Of a stretch of 64,000 nucleotides of DNA, positions 46,880 to 57,000 are shown piece after piece. The translations under genes and the position numbers were made by a program. The notes beneath the pieces were generated by a model. The model was not told where the DNA came from. It worked only from the letters and a program-made list of their open reading frames with translations, and did no database searches. This DNA comes from Nostoc calcicola FACHB-3891 (GTDB lineage Bacteria > Cyanobacteriota > Cyanobacteriia > Cyanobacteriales > Nostocaceae), in assembly GCF_014697355.1 (NCBI RefSeq), contig NZ_JACJRQ010000011.1, forward strand, positions 1-64,000. The letters are read 5' to 3'. How positions within the stretch are numbered: position 1 is the first letter of the stretch; every line of letters begins with the position of its first letter.

Positions 46880-49800
46880 AAATTTTCCTCCTTTTTGCTA
46901 AAGGATCTGATAACTGCCGGATCGAGCCAGTACCGCTTTCGTTCAAAGGGATAAGTCGGCAAGACCACACGACGACGCTGATATCCTTGTTCAAATCCTT
47001 GCCAATCGATTGCTACACCGTTGATATAAAGTGCAATCAGGCTCTGTAACAATACTGGCCAATCATCAATAGACTTCTTGCATAAGTCGGGAAAAGGGGA
47101 AGGGAGAAGGGGAAAAAGTTCTGTATTATTCCCTTCCCCTTTAACCTTTACCCTTTTCCCCCCTGTTGCAAAAAGCACTTTTGCAAGAGGTCTAATGGAT
47201 TGTAACCAAGTGCCTTGCTGCTGAATCTCCGCTAATTGCGGATCGGAGCCAATTTCTAAGAATAAATTGCACCCTTTTTGTGTAAGGGCTAACATTGCTC
47301 CTTTAAATAACGCTGGTGCTTGCCAGCATCGTCTCCAGTGGTCAATGTCTGGGATATAGTCAGCAGCTAACAGTTGCCCATAGAAGGTTGACACCATTGG
47401 AATTTGGGGGACTTGAAATTTCACCTGCTTGGCAATCGGCTCGAATTCTGCCCACGATTCCTGCTGAGTAATTAACCGCAAACCATCTTCCAGACTGAAC
47501 GCGCCAGCCACACAAGCGGCAACGTACTCACCAACTCCGCCACCCATGACTACACTAGGTTGTACGCCCCAACTGCGCCAAAGTTGGGCTAAGGCGTATC
47601 CCAAGGCGAATACAGCAGGACGAGCGTAACGGGGTTGTGTTAACAGTGATTCATCTTCGAGGATTGCAAGTAGGGATTGTTGGAGATGAGGTTGTAGGAG
47701 GCGATCGCAATCTTCTAAAATTGAGCGAAACTGCGGCTGGGTTTCGTAAAGCTGCTTACCCATACCAACATACTGCGAACCTTCACCAGCAAAGATAAAA
47801 GCAACTTTTGGCTGACGTTGAGTATCTACCTTACCGTAGGGATTTTTTTCTCCTGCATTGAAACTGGCGAGGGTATCTCGTAACTGTGCCTGAGAATTGA
47901 CCACAAATGCCAGACGATGAGCAAAATGGCTGCGTCCCACATTAGCGGTATAGCAGATATCAGCCAAGCGATCGCCAATATTTTCCTGTAAATATTGGTG
48001 GTAACGCCCAATCAAGTTTTGCAAAGCTGATTCACTTTTCGCAGACAACGTAAGTACATGCAAAGGACGCTCAATTATAATTTCTTCTCCCCTGCTCCTC
48101 TGCTCCCCTGCCCCCCTGCTCCCCTGCTCCCCTGCTCCCCTGCTCCCCTGCTCCCCTACTCCCCTGCTCCCCTGCTCCTCTGCCCCCCTGCTCCTCTGCT
48201 CCCCTGCCCCCCCTCTTTTCTCCAGGGGTGCTTCTTCCACAATTGCATGAACGTTAGTCCCACCAAAACCAAAAGAACTAATCCCTGCCAATCGCGGCTG
48301 CTCTCCTCGTTTCCACAGTTCCAAGGAGGTGGGAATTTGTAGCTGGGTTTGCTGCAAATTCAACACGGGATTGATAGTTTGCAAGTTGAGATGAGCAGGA
48401 ATCTGTTCTCGATACAACAACAGCACTAGTTTTATGAAACCAGCTATCCCGGCGGCTGCTTCTAAGTGACCGATATTAGTTTTCACAGAACCGATCCCGC
48501 AAGGCTGATTGTCAGTCCGGCCTTCCTTGAGTACTGTCCACAGGGATTCTACTTCAATGGCATCACCCAAAGCTGTGCCTGTACCGTGGGCTTCAACGTA
48601 GCTAATCTGGTTTGGAGTGACGGCAGCATTTTGTAAGGCTTGGCGAATTACAGCTTGTTGGGCTAAACCATTGGGGGCAGTTAAACCATTGCTGCGTCCA
48701 TCTTGATTGACAGCAGAACCACGCACCAGAGCCAGAATATGGTCGCCATCTTGGAGTGCATCCGATAAACGTTTGAGTACGACTACGCCACAGCCTTCTC
48801 CCCGGACATAACCATCAGCTCGCCGGTCGAATGTTTTGCAGTGTCCGTCAGCAGCCATCATCCCAGCTTGGGAGCAAGCAACGGTAGTTAGTGGCGAGAG
48901 GATGATATTTACACCTCCTGCTAATGCCAAATCGCATTTACCGTTCCGCAAACTTTGACAAGCTAAATCAACTGCAACTAAGGAAGAAGAACAAGCGGTA
49001 TCAACTGCCATACTCGGCCCGCGCAAATCCAAAAGATAGGAAAGACGGTTAGCTGCAATACTCAAAGCCATCCCCGTACCGCCCCGTGGAGGTGGCTCTA
49101 GTTGTAGTGTGAAGTAATCCCAAGTGCTGATACCTGTGAATACTCCTGTTTGACTACCCGCCAGCTGGTCGGGACAATAACCTGCGTGTTCCAAAGCTTC
49201 CCAAGAAACTTCTAAAAGTAGGCGTTGCTGGGGGTCCATGCTGCGGGCTTCGCTGGCAGAAATACCAAAAAATTGGGGGTCAAAATGGTCTACATGATTG
49301 ATGAAGCCGCCCCACCGAGTATTCATCGTCCCAGGAAAAGATAAGTCGGGGTCGTAAAATTCATCTACATCCCAGCGATCGCTCGGTACTTCTCGAATCG
49401 CGTCTACACCATTACACAACAGTTGCCAGAAACTTTCTAAATCATCGGCTCCAGGGAATCTACAACTCATCCCCACAACAGCGATTGCTTCTGTAGATGA
49501 TAATTCCCGACTCTCTACTGTCGGCGGTAATGCGGTTGTCGCAAATATTTCCAGTTCTTTACCTAAATATGCTGTCAAATTTGCAATGCTGGGATAGTCA
49601 AAAATCAAAGCTGCGGGTAAAGTTTTTTCTACCAACTTTCCGAGAGCATTTCGCAATTCTACCGCCATCAGGGAATCCATACCCATTTCTTGCAAGGGGC
49701 GTTCCGGGTCGATGGGGCGGCTAGTATCTAACCTCAGCACTCTTGCTACTTGGGCTTGGACGGCTGACATCAACAATTCCCGGCGATCGCTTACTGGTGT

Positions 49801-52800
49801 AGATACCAACTGTTGCAGTAAAACGGGCTGAGATGGTGATTGACTCACCTTGGTAGTTAACTGCTGCAACAATGGTAATTGTATATTTGTAGAGAATTTA
49901 TCCCAGGCGATCGGTACAACTCCGGCTTGAGTTTTCCCTTGTTTGAGCAGTTCTTCCAATACCCGCAATCCTTGTTCGGGAGTGATGTAACCAACTCCGT
50001 TCTCGGTACTCCAGAGGTTGCGATGATTTAAATCAGCTGCCATACCTGCATTTGACCAAGGTCCCCAATTGATACTCAAAGCGGGTAAACCTTGATGTCG
50101 TCGATAGTGAGCCAGTATATCTAAATACATATTGGCAGCGGCGTAGTTCCCTTGACCTGGGGAGCCTACTAAAGAAGCCACAGAAGAAAACATGACGAAG
50201 AAATCTAGGGGACAGTCACGGCTGAGAAGATGCAAATTCCAAGCCCCATCGATTTTGGGATCTAATACTTTGGCGAATCGTTCCCAAGTTTGTCGCAGCA
50301 GTATGCCATCGTCTAATACTCCTGCTGCATGGATAATGCCGCGTAGGGGATGGTTGAGGTTCTGTAATACGGTGTTAAGTTCAGCTTGATTGGTGACATC
50401 TGCTAACGCAACCTGAATGTGTGCCCCGTCCTGTTCCATCTTTTGAATAGCTGCTTGCGCTTGTTCTCCAGGAGGACGACGGCTGAGTAATAACAGATGA
50501 CGCGCCCCCTTTTCTACTAGCCAATGGGCTACTTGTAATCCCAAAGCACCCAATCCACCTGTAATTAAGTAAGTACCATCGGTTTGGAGGTTTAAAGGTG
50601 AGGTGATTGTTGAGGTAGTCCGCGCCAGTCGAGGCACATAACGCTGCTGTTGGCGAAAAGCTAGTTGATTTTCTTGGGTATTTGATTGAGAGAGTTCGGC
50701 GGCCAGTAGGTTAGCTGCTTCCTCTGGAGTGCTTGCTGGGTCTATATCTATAATGCCTCCCCAGATTTCAGGAGACTCCATTGCGATGACTCGACTCATA
50801 CCCCAAAGTGGTGCTGCGGCGATCGCCAATTCTTTGCTAATTTCCCCTACTGGTTGTGCGCCTTGGGTTACTAGCCACAGTTTTACTGCTGGTAATTCTA
50901 CTTGTGCCAAGGCTTGTAGTAAGTCTAGTACGCTACCACAATTAAGTAGCTGTTCAGTGTTATCCAAACTCCACAGATGGACAATCTGTAAGTTGGAGAC
51001 TTTAGAGACGCGATGAATCGCGTCTGTACAAGATGCATCTGTAGAATAAAGTATAATGGTGGTGTGTCCTTGGGCTTGTAGTATGCGTTCTAGGGTTTCA
51101 CCGATGCCGGAGCGATCGCTAAAAATTAACCAATGAGTAGGAGCAATGGTTTGCTGTTTGGTTAATAATGGTTGCAGTTGCCATTGGATTTCGTACAGCC
51201 AATCTGAAAATTCTGAAGTGGTGGTGGAAATAACATTTGGCTGTGTTTCCTCAATCCAGTAGCGTTTGCGTTGCCAAGGATAAGTCGGTAATTGTACAAA
51301 TTTACCGCCATTGGGATACAAGTTATCCCAGGTTATTTTGTGTCCTAAAGTGTAGAGTTTGGCTAATGACCTGAACCTGGCTGTAGAATCTCCCCGCCGC
51401 ATCGTTGGTAAGACTGTTCCCTGCTTTTGACTGAGGCACTCTAGCATATCTTTAGCGAGGACAGAATGGGGAGCAACTTCTATAAACAAGTCGTATCCAG
51501 CTTCAACAAGATTATCCATTGCTTCGGCAAATCGTACAGATTGCCGCATATTCCGCCCCCAATAGGCAGCGTCGAAATCTCCTGGTTGACTTGGTTGACA
51601 GCTAACGGTGGAGAAAATCTGCAAATATGGCGATTTTGGCTGAATATCTTGGATAATTTTCTCTAATTCTCGACTGTAGCCATCCATCTGGGGACAGTGA
51701 AAAGCGTAATTCACCGGCAAGCGGCGGCAGAATATCCCTTGCTGTTCGACTTTTTCTAGGATAATTTCAATTGCCTCAGCTGCACCGGAGATGACTGTTG
51801 AAGAAGGACTGTTGATGGCAGCGATCGCTATTTTGTCTTCATAAGGTAAAATCAGTTCTGCTACTGTTTTGTGTGGTAAATGCAGCATCGCCATTTTGCC
51901 CCGACCTGTTGCTTGCTGCATCAGTTTGGCTCGTTGCACCACAATCCACAAAGCGTCTTTCAAATTCAACACACCCGCCACATAAGCAGCTGTAATTTCC
52001 CCAACGCTGTGACCTACAACTGTACTCGGTTCCACACCCAAAGCCCGCCACAGCGCCACCAGTGCCACTTGCATAGATAAAATCGCAGGTTGAGCAATTT
52101 CTGTTTCATCCAAACGGGATTTCTCTGGCGGTGCTGACAGTTCGGCAATCAGCGACCAAGAAGTATAAGATTGGATGATGCGATCGCACTCCTCCAAAGC
52201 CTCCCGGAATACAGGCTCCTGCGTCAACAATTCTTGCCCCATACCTAGCCATTGAGAACCCTGTCCAGAAAACACAAAGGCAATTTGCTGACGACGGCTA
52301 GAACCTTGATATCCCCAATTAACATCAGAATTGGGAATATCTTCAATAAAATCTCGAAGTTGATTCGCTAATTCTTCCGCCGAATTTCCCACCAACCCCA
52401 AACGATATTCGTAATGAACGCGCCGCAAACTAGCTGTATAACAAATATCCTCAAGCTGTAGTAAATTTCCTGATAACAATTCTCGGTATGCTTTAGCTAT
52501 TTCTTTGAGAGCCTCCGGGCTTTTAGCAGACAAAGGTAAAAGATAAACGCGATCGCTTTGCTCATTCCCCTTGTCCCCTTGTCCCCTTGTCCCCTTGTCC
52601 TCTTCAACCGATGCTGCTTCCAAAACCACATGAGCATTAGTCCCACTCATGCCAAAGGAGCTAACCCCAGCCAGCAGTTTATCTGAAGTCCAGGGAGTAA
52701 GCTGAGTTGGAATAACTAACGGTAATTCCTGCCAATCAATATGCGGATTTGCTTGTTTGAAATGTAGGTGTGGTGGAATTTGTCGATGCTGTAAAGCCAG

Positions 52801-54012
52801 AACTACTTTTATAATTCCAGCAATCCCAGCAGCGGCTTCTAAATGCCCGATATTTGTCTTGACAGAACCAACAATTAATGCATTATCTTGACTTCTGTCA
52901 GCACAAAGTACCGATGCTAAGGCACGAATCTCTATTGGGTCGCCTAAAACTGTTCCCGTACCGTGGGCTTCCACATAACCAATTTCCTGGGGTTGTACTG
53001 CCGCCGCCGCTAGTGCTTGGCGAATGACTGCTTGTTGAGCCGAGCCGTTGGGGGCGGTCATGCCGTTGCTGCGTCCGTCTTGATTGACAGCGGAACCGCG
53101 AATCAAACCAAGGATGCGATCGCCATCTGCTAAAGCATCCCGCAAACGCTTGAGGACGACGACACCACAGCCTTCTCCTCGTCCGTAGCCATCAGCCGCA
53201 GCATCAAAGGTTTTGCAACGACCGTCTGCGGCTAAGGCTTTCACCTGACAAAAATAAATCGTGGTTTCTGGAGCCAGCATCAAGTTGACACCACCAGCCA
53301 AAGCCAAATTACACTCGCGTTTGCGTAAGCTTTCACAAGCTAGGTGAATGGCTGTGAGGGAAGATGAACAAGCTGTATCGATGGTGAGGCTTGGCCCCTG
53401 CAACCCAAAAACGTAAGACAAACGACCAGAAACTACGCTGGGGGTGCAACCAATGAATGAGTAGGCATCAATGCGATTGGGGTCGCCGCTATTGATGTGA
53501 AAGCGGGCGTAGTCGTTGGTGGAAATGCCAATGAATACGCCAGTGGCGCTACCTTCTAATTTCTCCGTACTTTGTCCGGCATTTTCTAAGGCTTCCCAAG
53601 CAACTTCCAACAACAATCGTTGTTGCGGGTCTATACTGACTGCTTCTCGCGGCGCAATCCCAAAGAAATCGGCATCAAAGCTAGCAACTTGGTCGATAAA
53701 GCTACCCCGACGGGTGTACATTTTACCAGGGGTGTCAGGATAAGGCGTATAGTAGCTATCGACCGACCAGCGATCGCTGGGAATTTCCCGGCTAGCATCA
53801 ATACCTTGGCTCAATAATTGCCAATAGGTTTCAGCGTTGTTAACTCCTCCGGGAAATCGGCATCCCATACCGACAATAGCGATGCCTACGGCGGGCAAAG
53901 CCAACGCTTCTTGCCGATCCCGTTCCATCGCATCAAGTTTGGTGCGGAGTTCCTTTAGGGCGACTAATGCCCGCCGTAGCTGGTCAGTACGTTCTGGGGT
54001 GTTCATCTTCAT
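46867..54012 (-). CDS. PKS-B: KS-AT-KR-ACP then KS-AT0 (no ACP)
   Basis: A 2381-residue enzyme. Module 1: KS (DTACSSS, about 213), AT with GHSVGE and YAFHCP, KR with [10 protein letters not shown] and GNYAAAN, and ACP (GMDSL, about 1446), predicted to give a beta-hydroxyl. Module 2: KS (DTACSSS, about 1674; [15 protein letters not shown]), then an AT whose active-site motif is GGGVGE instead of GHSxGE and which lacks about 100 residues including the FHSP region. The protein ends shortly after the post-AT linker (TYPFERKRYW) with no ACP or docking helix. The HCS gene starts inside its last codons. The ATG at 54012 overlaps the PKS-A stop as ATGA. A 9-bp tandem repeat fills the second KS-AT junction (48088-48212). 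Confidence 0.95.
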   Translation of the reverse strand: MKMNTPERTDQLRRALVALKELRTKLDAMERDRQEALALPAVGIAIVGMGCRFPGGVNNAETYWQLLSQGIDASREIPSDRWSVDSYYTPYPDTPGKMYTRRGSFIDQVASFDADFFGIAPREAVSIDPQQRLLLEVAWEALENAGQSTEKLEGSATGVFIGISTNDYARFHINSGDPNRIDAYSFIGCTPSVVSGRLSYVFGLQGPSLTIDTACSSSLTAIHLACESLRKRECNLALAGGVNLMLAPETTIYFCQVKALAADGRCKTFDAAADGYGRGEGCGVVVLKRLRDALADGDRILGLIRGSAVNQDGRSNGMTAPNGSAQQAVIRQALAAAAVQPQEIGYVEAHGTGTVLGDPIEIRALASVLCADRSQDNALIVGSVKTNIGHLEAAAGIAGIIKVVLALQHRQIPPHLHFKQANPHIDWQELPLVIPTQLTPWTSDKLLAGVSSFGMSGTNAHVVLEAASVEEDKGTRGQGDKGNEQSDRVYLLPLSAKSPEALKEIAKAYRELLSGNLLQLEDICYTASLRRVHYEYRLGLVGNSAEELANQLRDFIEDIPNSDVNWGYQGSSRRQQIAFVFSGQGSQWLGMGQELLTQEPVFREALEECDRIIQSYTSWSLIAELSAPPEKSRLDETEIAQPAILSMQVALVALWRALGVEPSTVVGHSVGEITAAYVAGVLNLKDALWIVVQRAKLMQQATGRGKMAMLHLPHKTVAELILPYEDKIAIAAINSPSSTVISGAAEAIEIILEKVEQQGIFCRRLPVNYAFHCPQMDGYSRELEKIIQDIQPKSPYLQIFSTVSCQPSQPGDFDAAYWGRNMRQSVRFAEAMDNLVEAGYDLFIEVAPHSVLAKDMLECLSQKQGTVLPTMRRGDSTARFRSLAKLYTLGHKITWDNLYPNGGKFVQLPTYPWQRKRYWIEETQPNVISTTTSEFSDWLYEIQWQLQPLLTKQQTIAPTHWLIFSDRSGIGETLERILQAQGHTTIILYSTDASCTDAIHRVSKVSNLQIVHLWSLDNTEQLLNCGSVLDLLQALAQVELPAVKLWLVTQGAQPVGEISKELAIAAAPLWGMSRVIAMESPEIWGGIIDIDPASTPEEAANLLAAELSQSNTQENQLAFRQQQRYVPRLARTTSTITSPLNLQTDGTYLITGGLGALGLQVAHWLVEKGARHLLLLSRRPPGEQAQAAIQKMEQDGAHIQVALADVTNQAELNTVLQNLNHPLRGIIHAAGVLDDGILLRQTWERFAKVLDPKIDGAWNLHLLSRDCPLDFFVMFSSVASLVGSPGQGNYAAANMYLDILAHYRRHQGLPALSINWGPWSNAGMAADLNHRNLWSTENGVGYITPEQGLRVLEELLKQGKTQAGVVPIAWDKFSTNIQLPLLQQLTTKVSQSPSQPVLLQQLVSTPVSDRRELLMSAVQAQVARVLRLDTSRPIDPERPLQEMGMDSLMAVELRNALGKLVEKTLPAALIFDYPSIANLTAYLGKELEIFATTALPPTVESRELSSTEAIAVVGMSCRFPGADDLESFWQLLCNGVDAIREVPSDRWDVDEFYDPDLSFPGTMNTRWGGFINHVDHFDPQFFGISASEARSMDPQQRLLLEVSWEALEHAGYCPDQLAGSQTGVFTGISTWDYFTLQLEPPPRGGTGMALSIAANRLSYLLDLRGPSMAVDTACSSSLVAVDLACQSLRNGKCDLALAGGVNIILSPLTTVACSQAGMMAADGHCKTFDRRADGYVRGEGCGVVVLKRLSDALQDGDHILALVRGSAVNQDGRSNGLTAPNGLAQQAVIRQALQNAAVTPNQISYVEAHGTGTALGDAIEVESLWTVLKEGRTDNQPCGIGSVKTNIGHLEAAAGIAGFIKLVLLLYREQIPAHLNLQTINPVLNLQQTQLQIPTSLELWKRGEQPRLAGISSFGFGGTNVHAIVEEAPLEKRGGAGEQRSRGAEEQGSRGVGEQGSRGAGEQGSRGAGEQRSRGEEIIIERPLHVLTLSAKSESALQNLIGRYHQYLQENIGDRLADICYTANVGRSHFAHRLAFVVNSQAQLRDTLASFNAGEKNPYGKVDTQRQPKVAFIFAGEGSQYVGMGKQLYETQPQFRSILEDCDRLLQPHLQQSLLAILEDESLLTQPRYARPAVFALGYALAQLWRSWGVQPSVVMGGGVGEYVAACVAGAFSLEDGLRLITQQESWAEFEPIAKQVKFQVPQIPMVSTFYGQLLAADYIPDIDHWRRCWQAPALFKGAMLALTQKGCNLFLEIGSDPQLAEIQQQGTWLQSIRPLAKVLFATGGKRVKVKGEGNNTELFPLLPSPFPDLCKKSIDDWPVLLQSLIALYINGVAIDWQGFEQGYQRRRVVLPTYPFERKRYWLDPAVIRSFSKKEENLCNE
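46940..47808 (-). pseudogene. Inactivated, internally deleted AT domain (AT0) of PKS-B
   Basis: The start FIFAGEGSQYVGMG is recognisable, but the nucleophile motif is [11 protein letters not shown] (Ser and His both lost). Sequence jumps from LRLITQQ to EFEPIAKQV, removing about 100 residues including the His-bearing FHSP motif. The C-terminal part and post-AT linker remain. The frame is intact, so this is a domain-level lesion inside a live gene. Confidence 0.9.
47085..47165. repeat. G/A-C/T hairpin inside the AT0 domain
   Basis: AAGGGGAAGGGAGAAGGGG and a C/T-rich return arm form an imperfect hairpin in frame. It encodes GGKRVKVKGEG and FPLLPSPFPDL, similar in type to the repeats in PKS-C and PKS-F. 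Confidence 0.7.
48088..48212. repeat. 9-bp CTGCTCCCC tandem array, about 14 units, at a KS-AT junction
   Basis: The array encodes GEQGSRGAGEQGSRG-type repeats. Nine bases is three codons, so copy-number change keeps the frame. It lies directly after KS2 of PKS-B (VEEAPLEK). Confidence 0.92.
51006..51025. repeat. 20-bp palindrome in PKS-B
   Basis: AGACGCGATGAATCGCGTCT, one base from the copy at 40520-40539, lies in frame in the KR structural half. Confidence 0.8.
52570..52606. repeat. CCCCTTGT tandem repeat at the first KS-AT junction of PKS-B
   Basis: About four CCCCTTGT units encode DKGTRGQGDKGNE between the KS end (VLEAASVEE) and AT. Confidence 0.85.
53878..53909. repeat. Repeat at the N-terminal edge of PKS-B KS1
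   Basis: Identical to 43544-43577 and encodes the same EALALPAVGIA segment before the KS. Confidence 0.85.
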
Positions 54013-57000
54013 GACTCATTCAGAGTTGCCAGTTCTTGAGCTAGTAGGGCTTCTAGCTCATCTTCGGAAAACTGTTCCATTGGCTCTACAGCCAAGTTAA
54101 TCTCGCTGGGAGCAGTGGGTAGTTCCTGAGTTGCGGACGATGGGATTTTAGAAATCACTAACTCAGCTAAATACTCAGACAAGCTTTCTAGGGTGGGATA
54201 TTCAAAGACGAGGGTTGCAGGTAATGTAATTTTCAATAATTCCATCAGGGCATTTCGCAGTTCCACTGCTGTCAGAGAATCCATACCCATTGTGTTAAAA
54301 GGCTTTTTCCCATCTACCTGGGCTGATTTCATCCGCAAGACTTTGGCAACCTCCCCTTGTACGGCTTCAAATATTAAGTATTTTCGTCTGCTGGGGGGAG
54401 CGTTTTCTAAACGTTCGTATAACTGGGATGCTGGCGAAGATTTGGGTTTATTGACAATATGGCTGATTTGCTCGCATAGAGGCATTTGACCTCTAGGAAA
54501 GGCTTGAGTAAACTTGCTCCACTGCACTGGCATGACGGCAACTTGCGCGACATTTTCAGTCAGTAGTTGTTCTAAAATTTTTAAACTTTGTTGCCAATCA
54601 ATTGTATCTACACCCCAAGTTGCCCAGCGTCGGACAACAGGATTATCTCGATGCGCCCAAGGTGCCCAGTTGACGCTGAGAGCAGGTAAACCCAGAGATT
54701 GACGATAGTGGGCTAAAGCATCAACAAAAGCGTTAGCCGCAGCATAATTACCTTGTCCAGGCGAACCCAGCAAACATAATACTGAAGAAAACATTACAAA
54801 GAAATCTAAGGGTATTTCCTGAGTCAGGATATGTAGATTCCAGGCTCCTGTTACTTTGGGTGCCAGGACTTTAGCAAAGTTATCTCGTGTTTGGTGTAAA
54901 AGGATGCCGTCTTCATGTATACCTTCGGTATGGATGATACCAGATAGACTTGGCAGTTTGTCTTCAATATATTGAAAGACATTTGCAACTTGTCCTGACT
55001 TGGAGCTACTGAAGTTAAACAATACTACAGTTGGATTAATTGCGTGCATTTGTTTGAGGCGATCGCAAATTTCTGGTGCTGGTTCTCCTTCACCCATTAA
55101 CACGAGATATTCAGCGCCTTTTTCAATTAGCCAACTGGCAAGATTCACGTGAATATCATCAAAACAACCCGTAATTAAATACGTGGCGTTAGGTTTAATT
55201 TTTACAGATTCTATTGAGAATGAAGGTTGATAGCGCCACAACCGAGGTACATAGCGTTGTCCAGCCCGAAAAGCCACTTGTTCTTCAGTTGGATGGTTAA
55301 TTTCAGTCCACAAACTAGATGCTTGCTCGACTAAGCTAGTTTCTGGATCTAAATCAATTAATCCTCCCCACAAATCCGGGTGTTCTACAGCTAGAGTTCT
55401 TCCCAATCCCCAGACAGGAGTTTGGGCAATACTCAATTCTCCTGGTTTTAACTCCACGGGTACACAACCCCGTGTGACTAACCATAACTTGGGTTGCTGA
55501 GATAATTCGGCAGCGACTAAAGCTTGAACCAAAGCGGGGAAACTGGCAGAAGTTTTGTCTGTTAAAGTCGAATCTATTCCCCACAGATAAATTACACCAC
55601 GCCATTCTTGCTCTTTTGCACAATTCTCGAACAGTTGTGCAAAGTCTTGACGATGGTATTCCTGACTGGCAAAGACTAACTTGCAAGTTTGCCCAGATTG
55701 TTCTATGAACTCGGCTAATTCTACTGCGATCGCACTGTAATCAGCTAAGATCAGCCAATGCCCTGTTGCAGTAGCTTGGATAGACGACTGTAGGACTTGT
55801 GGTTGCCACTTTATTTCATACAGCCAATCATGTAAACTCTTCTGGGCAATGCGCTGTAAAGCTTTTCTGGGCGCACGTTTGAGGTGCATTTTTTCAACTT
55901 GGGCTACCACCTCACCAGCCGGATTTACAATGCAGACATCCACATCAAAGGTTTCTGGGTTGGGTGTATTACCAATGTGCAGACGCATATATGACCACAA
56001 CTCAGTCGTGGGTTGCCCATAAAAGCACAACTTATCTAAACCAATGGGGATGAACACATCATCTTCACTGGGTAAGTCAGCCAAAAACAACTGCAAGCAA
56101 GCATCAAATTGGGCTGGGTGCATATTATAATCACCCGCCTCTGTGATGATGGATACTGGCATTTGAATTTTCGCTAACACTTCGTCCTGGAGTTTCCAGA
56201 GTGTTTCTATACCCAAAAAGCTAGAGCCAAATTCTAGTCCGCGTTTGTGTAAGCAAGGATAGAACACTCCACCGGATAGTTCTTGCAGACTGCGTTCTTG
56301 TAGTGCTGTGGGTGAGAAATCTGCAATGATTTGGTGTTCTGGTAGAGACTCAACTCGCAGCTTACCAGATGCGTGGAGATTCCAAGCGGTTGCGTCTTCT
56401 TTTTCCGGGGATGCCAAGCTGAAGATTTGGAAAGCATACCCTCTCTCATCTGGTGTGAGGAGTAATTGGGTAGTGCGGGTTTCACCCTCCGCCAGCACGA
56501 ATGCTTCGCGGATAGCAACTTGTTCTAAAACACAAACACCCTTACCAAGGACTTCTGTAGCTGCTGCCCAAGCCATCTCTAAATAGGCAACTGTGGGCAC
56601 TACTACCATACCGTAGATACGGTGATCGTCAATAAAGGGTACATCGGCTGTGCCCAGTTGTCTTTCAAAGATAATTGTGTTGGATAAAGGCGATCGCAAT
56701 CGTTGACCGAGTAAAGGATGTAATAGTTTTTGCAGGGGCGATCGCTTTTTCTTCCCATCGCTCACCCAATAACGCTGTCTTTGCCAAGGATAATTGGGCA
56801 AAATGACCTGAGAGCGAGGATAATCAGCCTCAAAACGCCGCCAATCAACCTCCACCCCTGCAACATACAACTGCGCCAGCGAATCTAACAATTGCTGCCA
56901 ATCTTCTCTACCTTTACGCAACGAAGCCAGCCATAACCCCTGTTCGTCCAATACTTCTGGACACTCCCGCCGTGCCATTCCCAACAATGTCGGATGAGAA

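Noticed and set aside
48088..48212. Possible CRISPR array
   Set aside because: The units are 9 bp with no unique spacers, and the array is inside a coding sequence.
48058..48342. Plus-strand ORF rich in Pro-Leu-Leu-Pro-Cys across the tandem array
   Set aside because: It is the opposite strand of the 9-bp minisatellite in PKS-B, with no ribosome site and no likely product.
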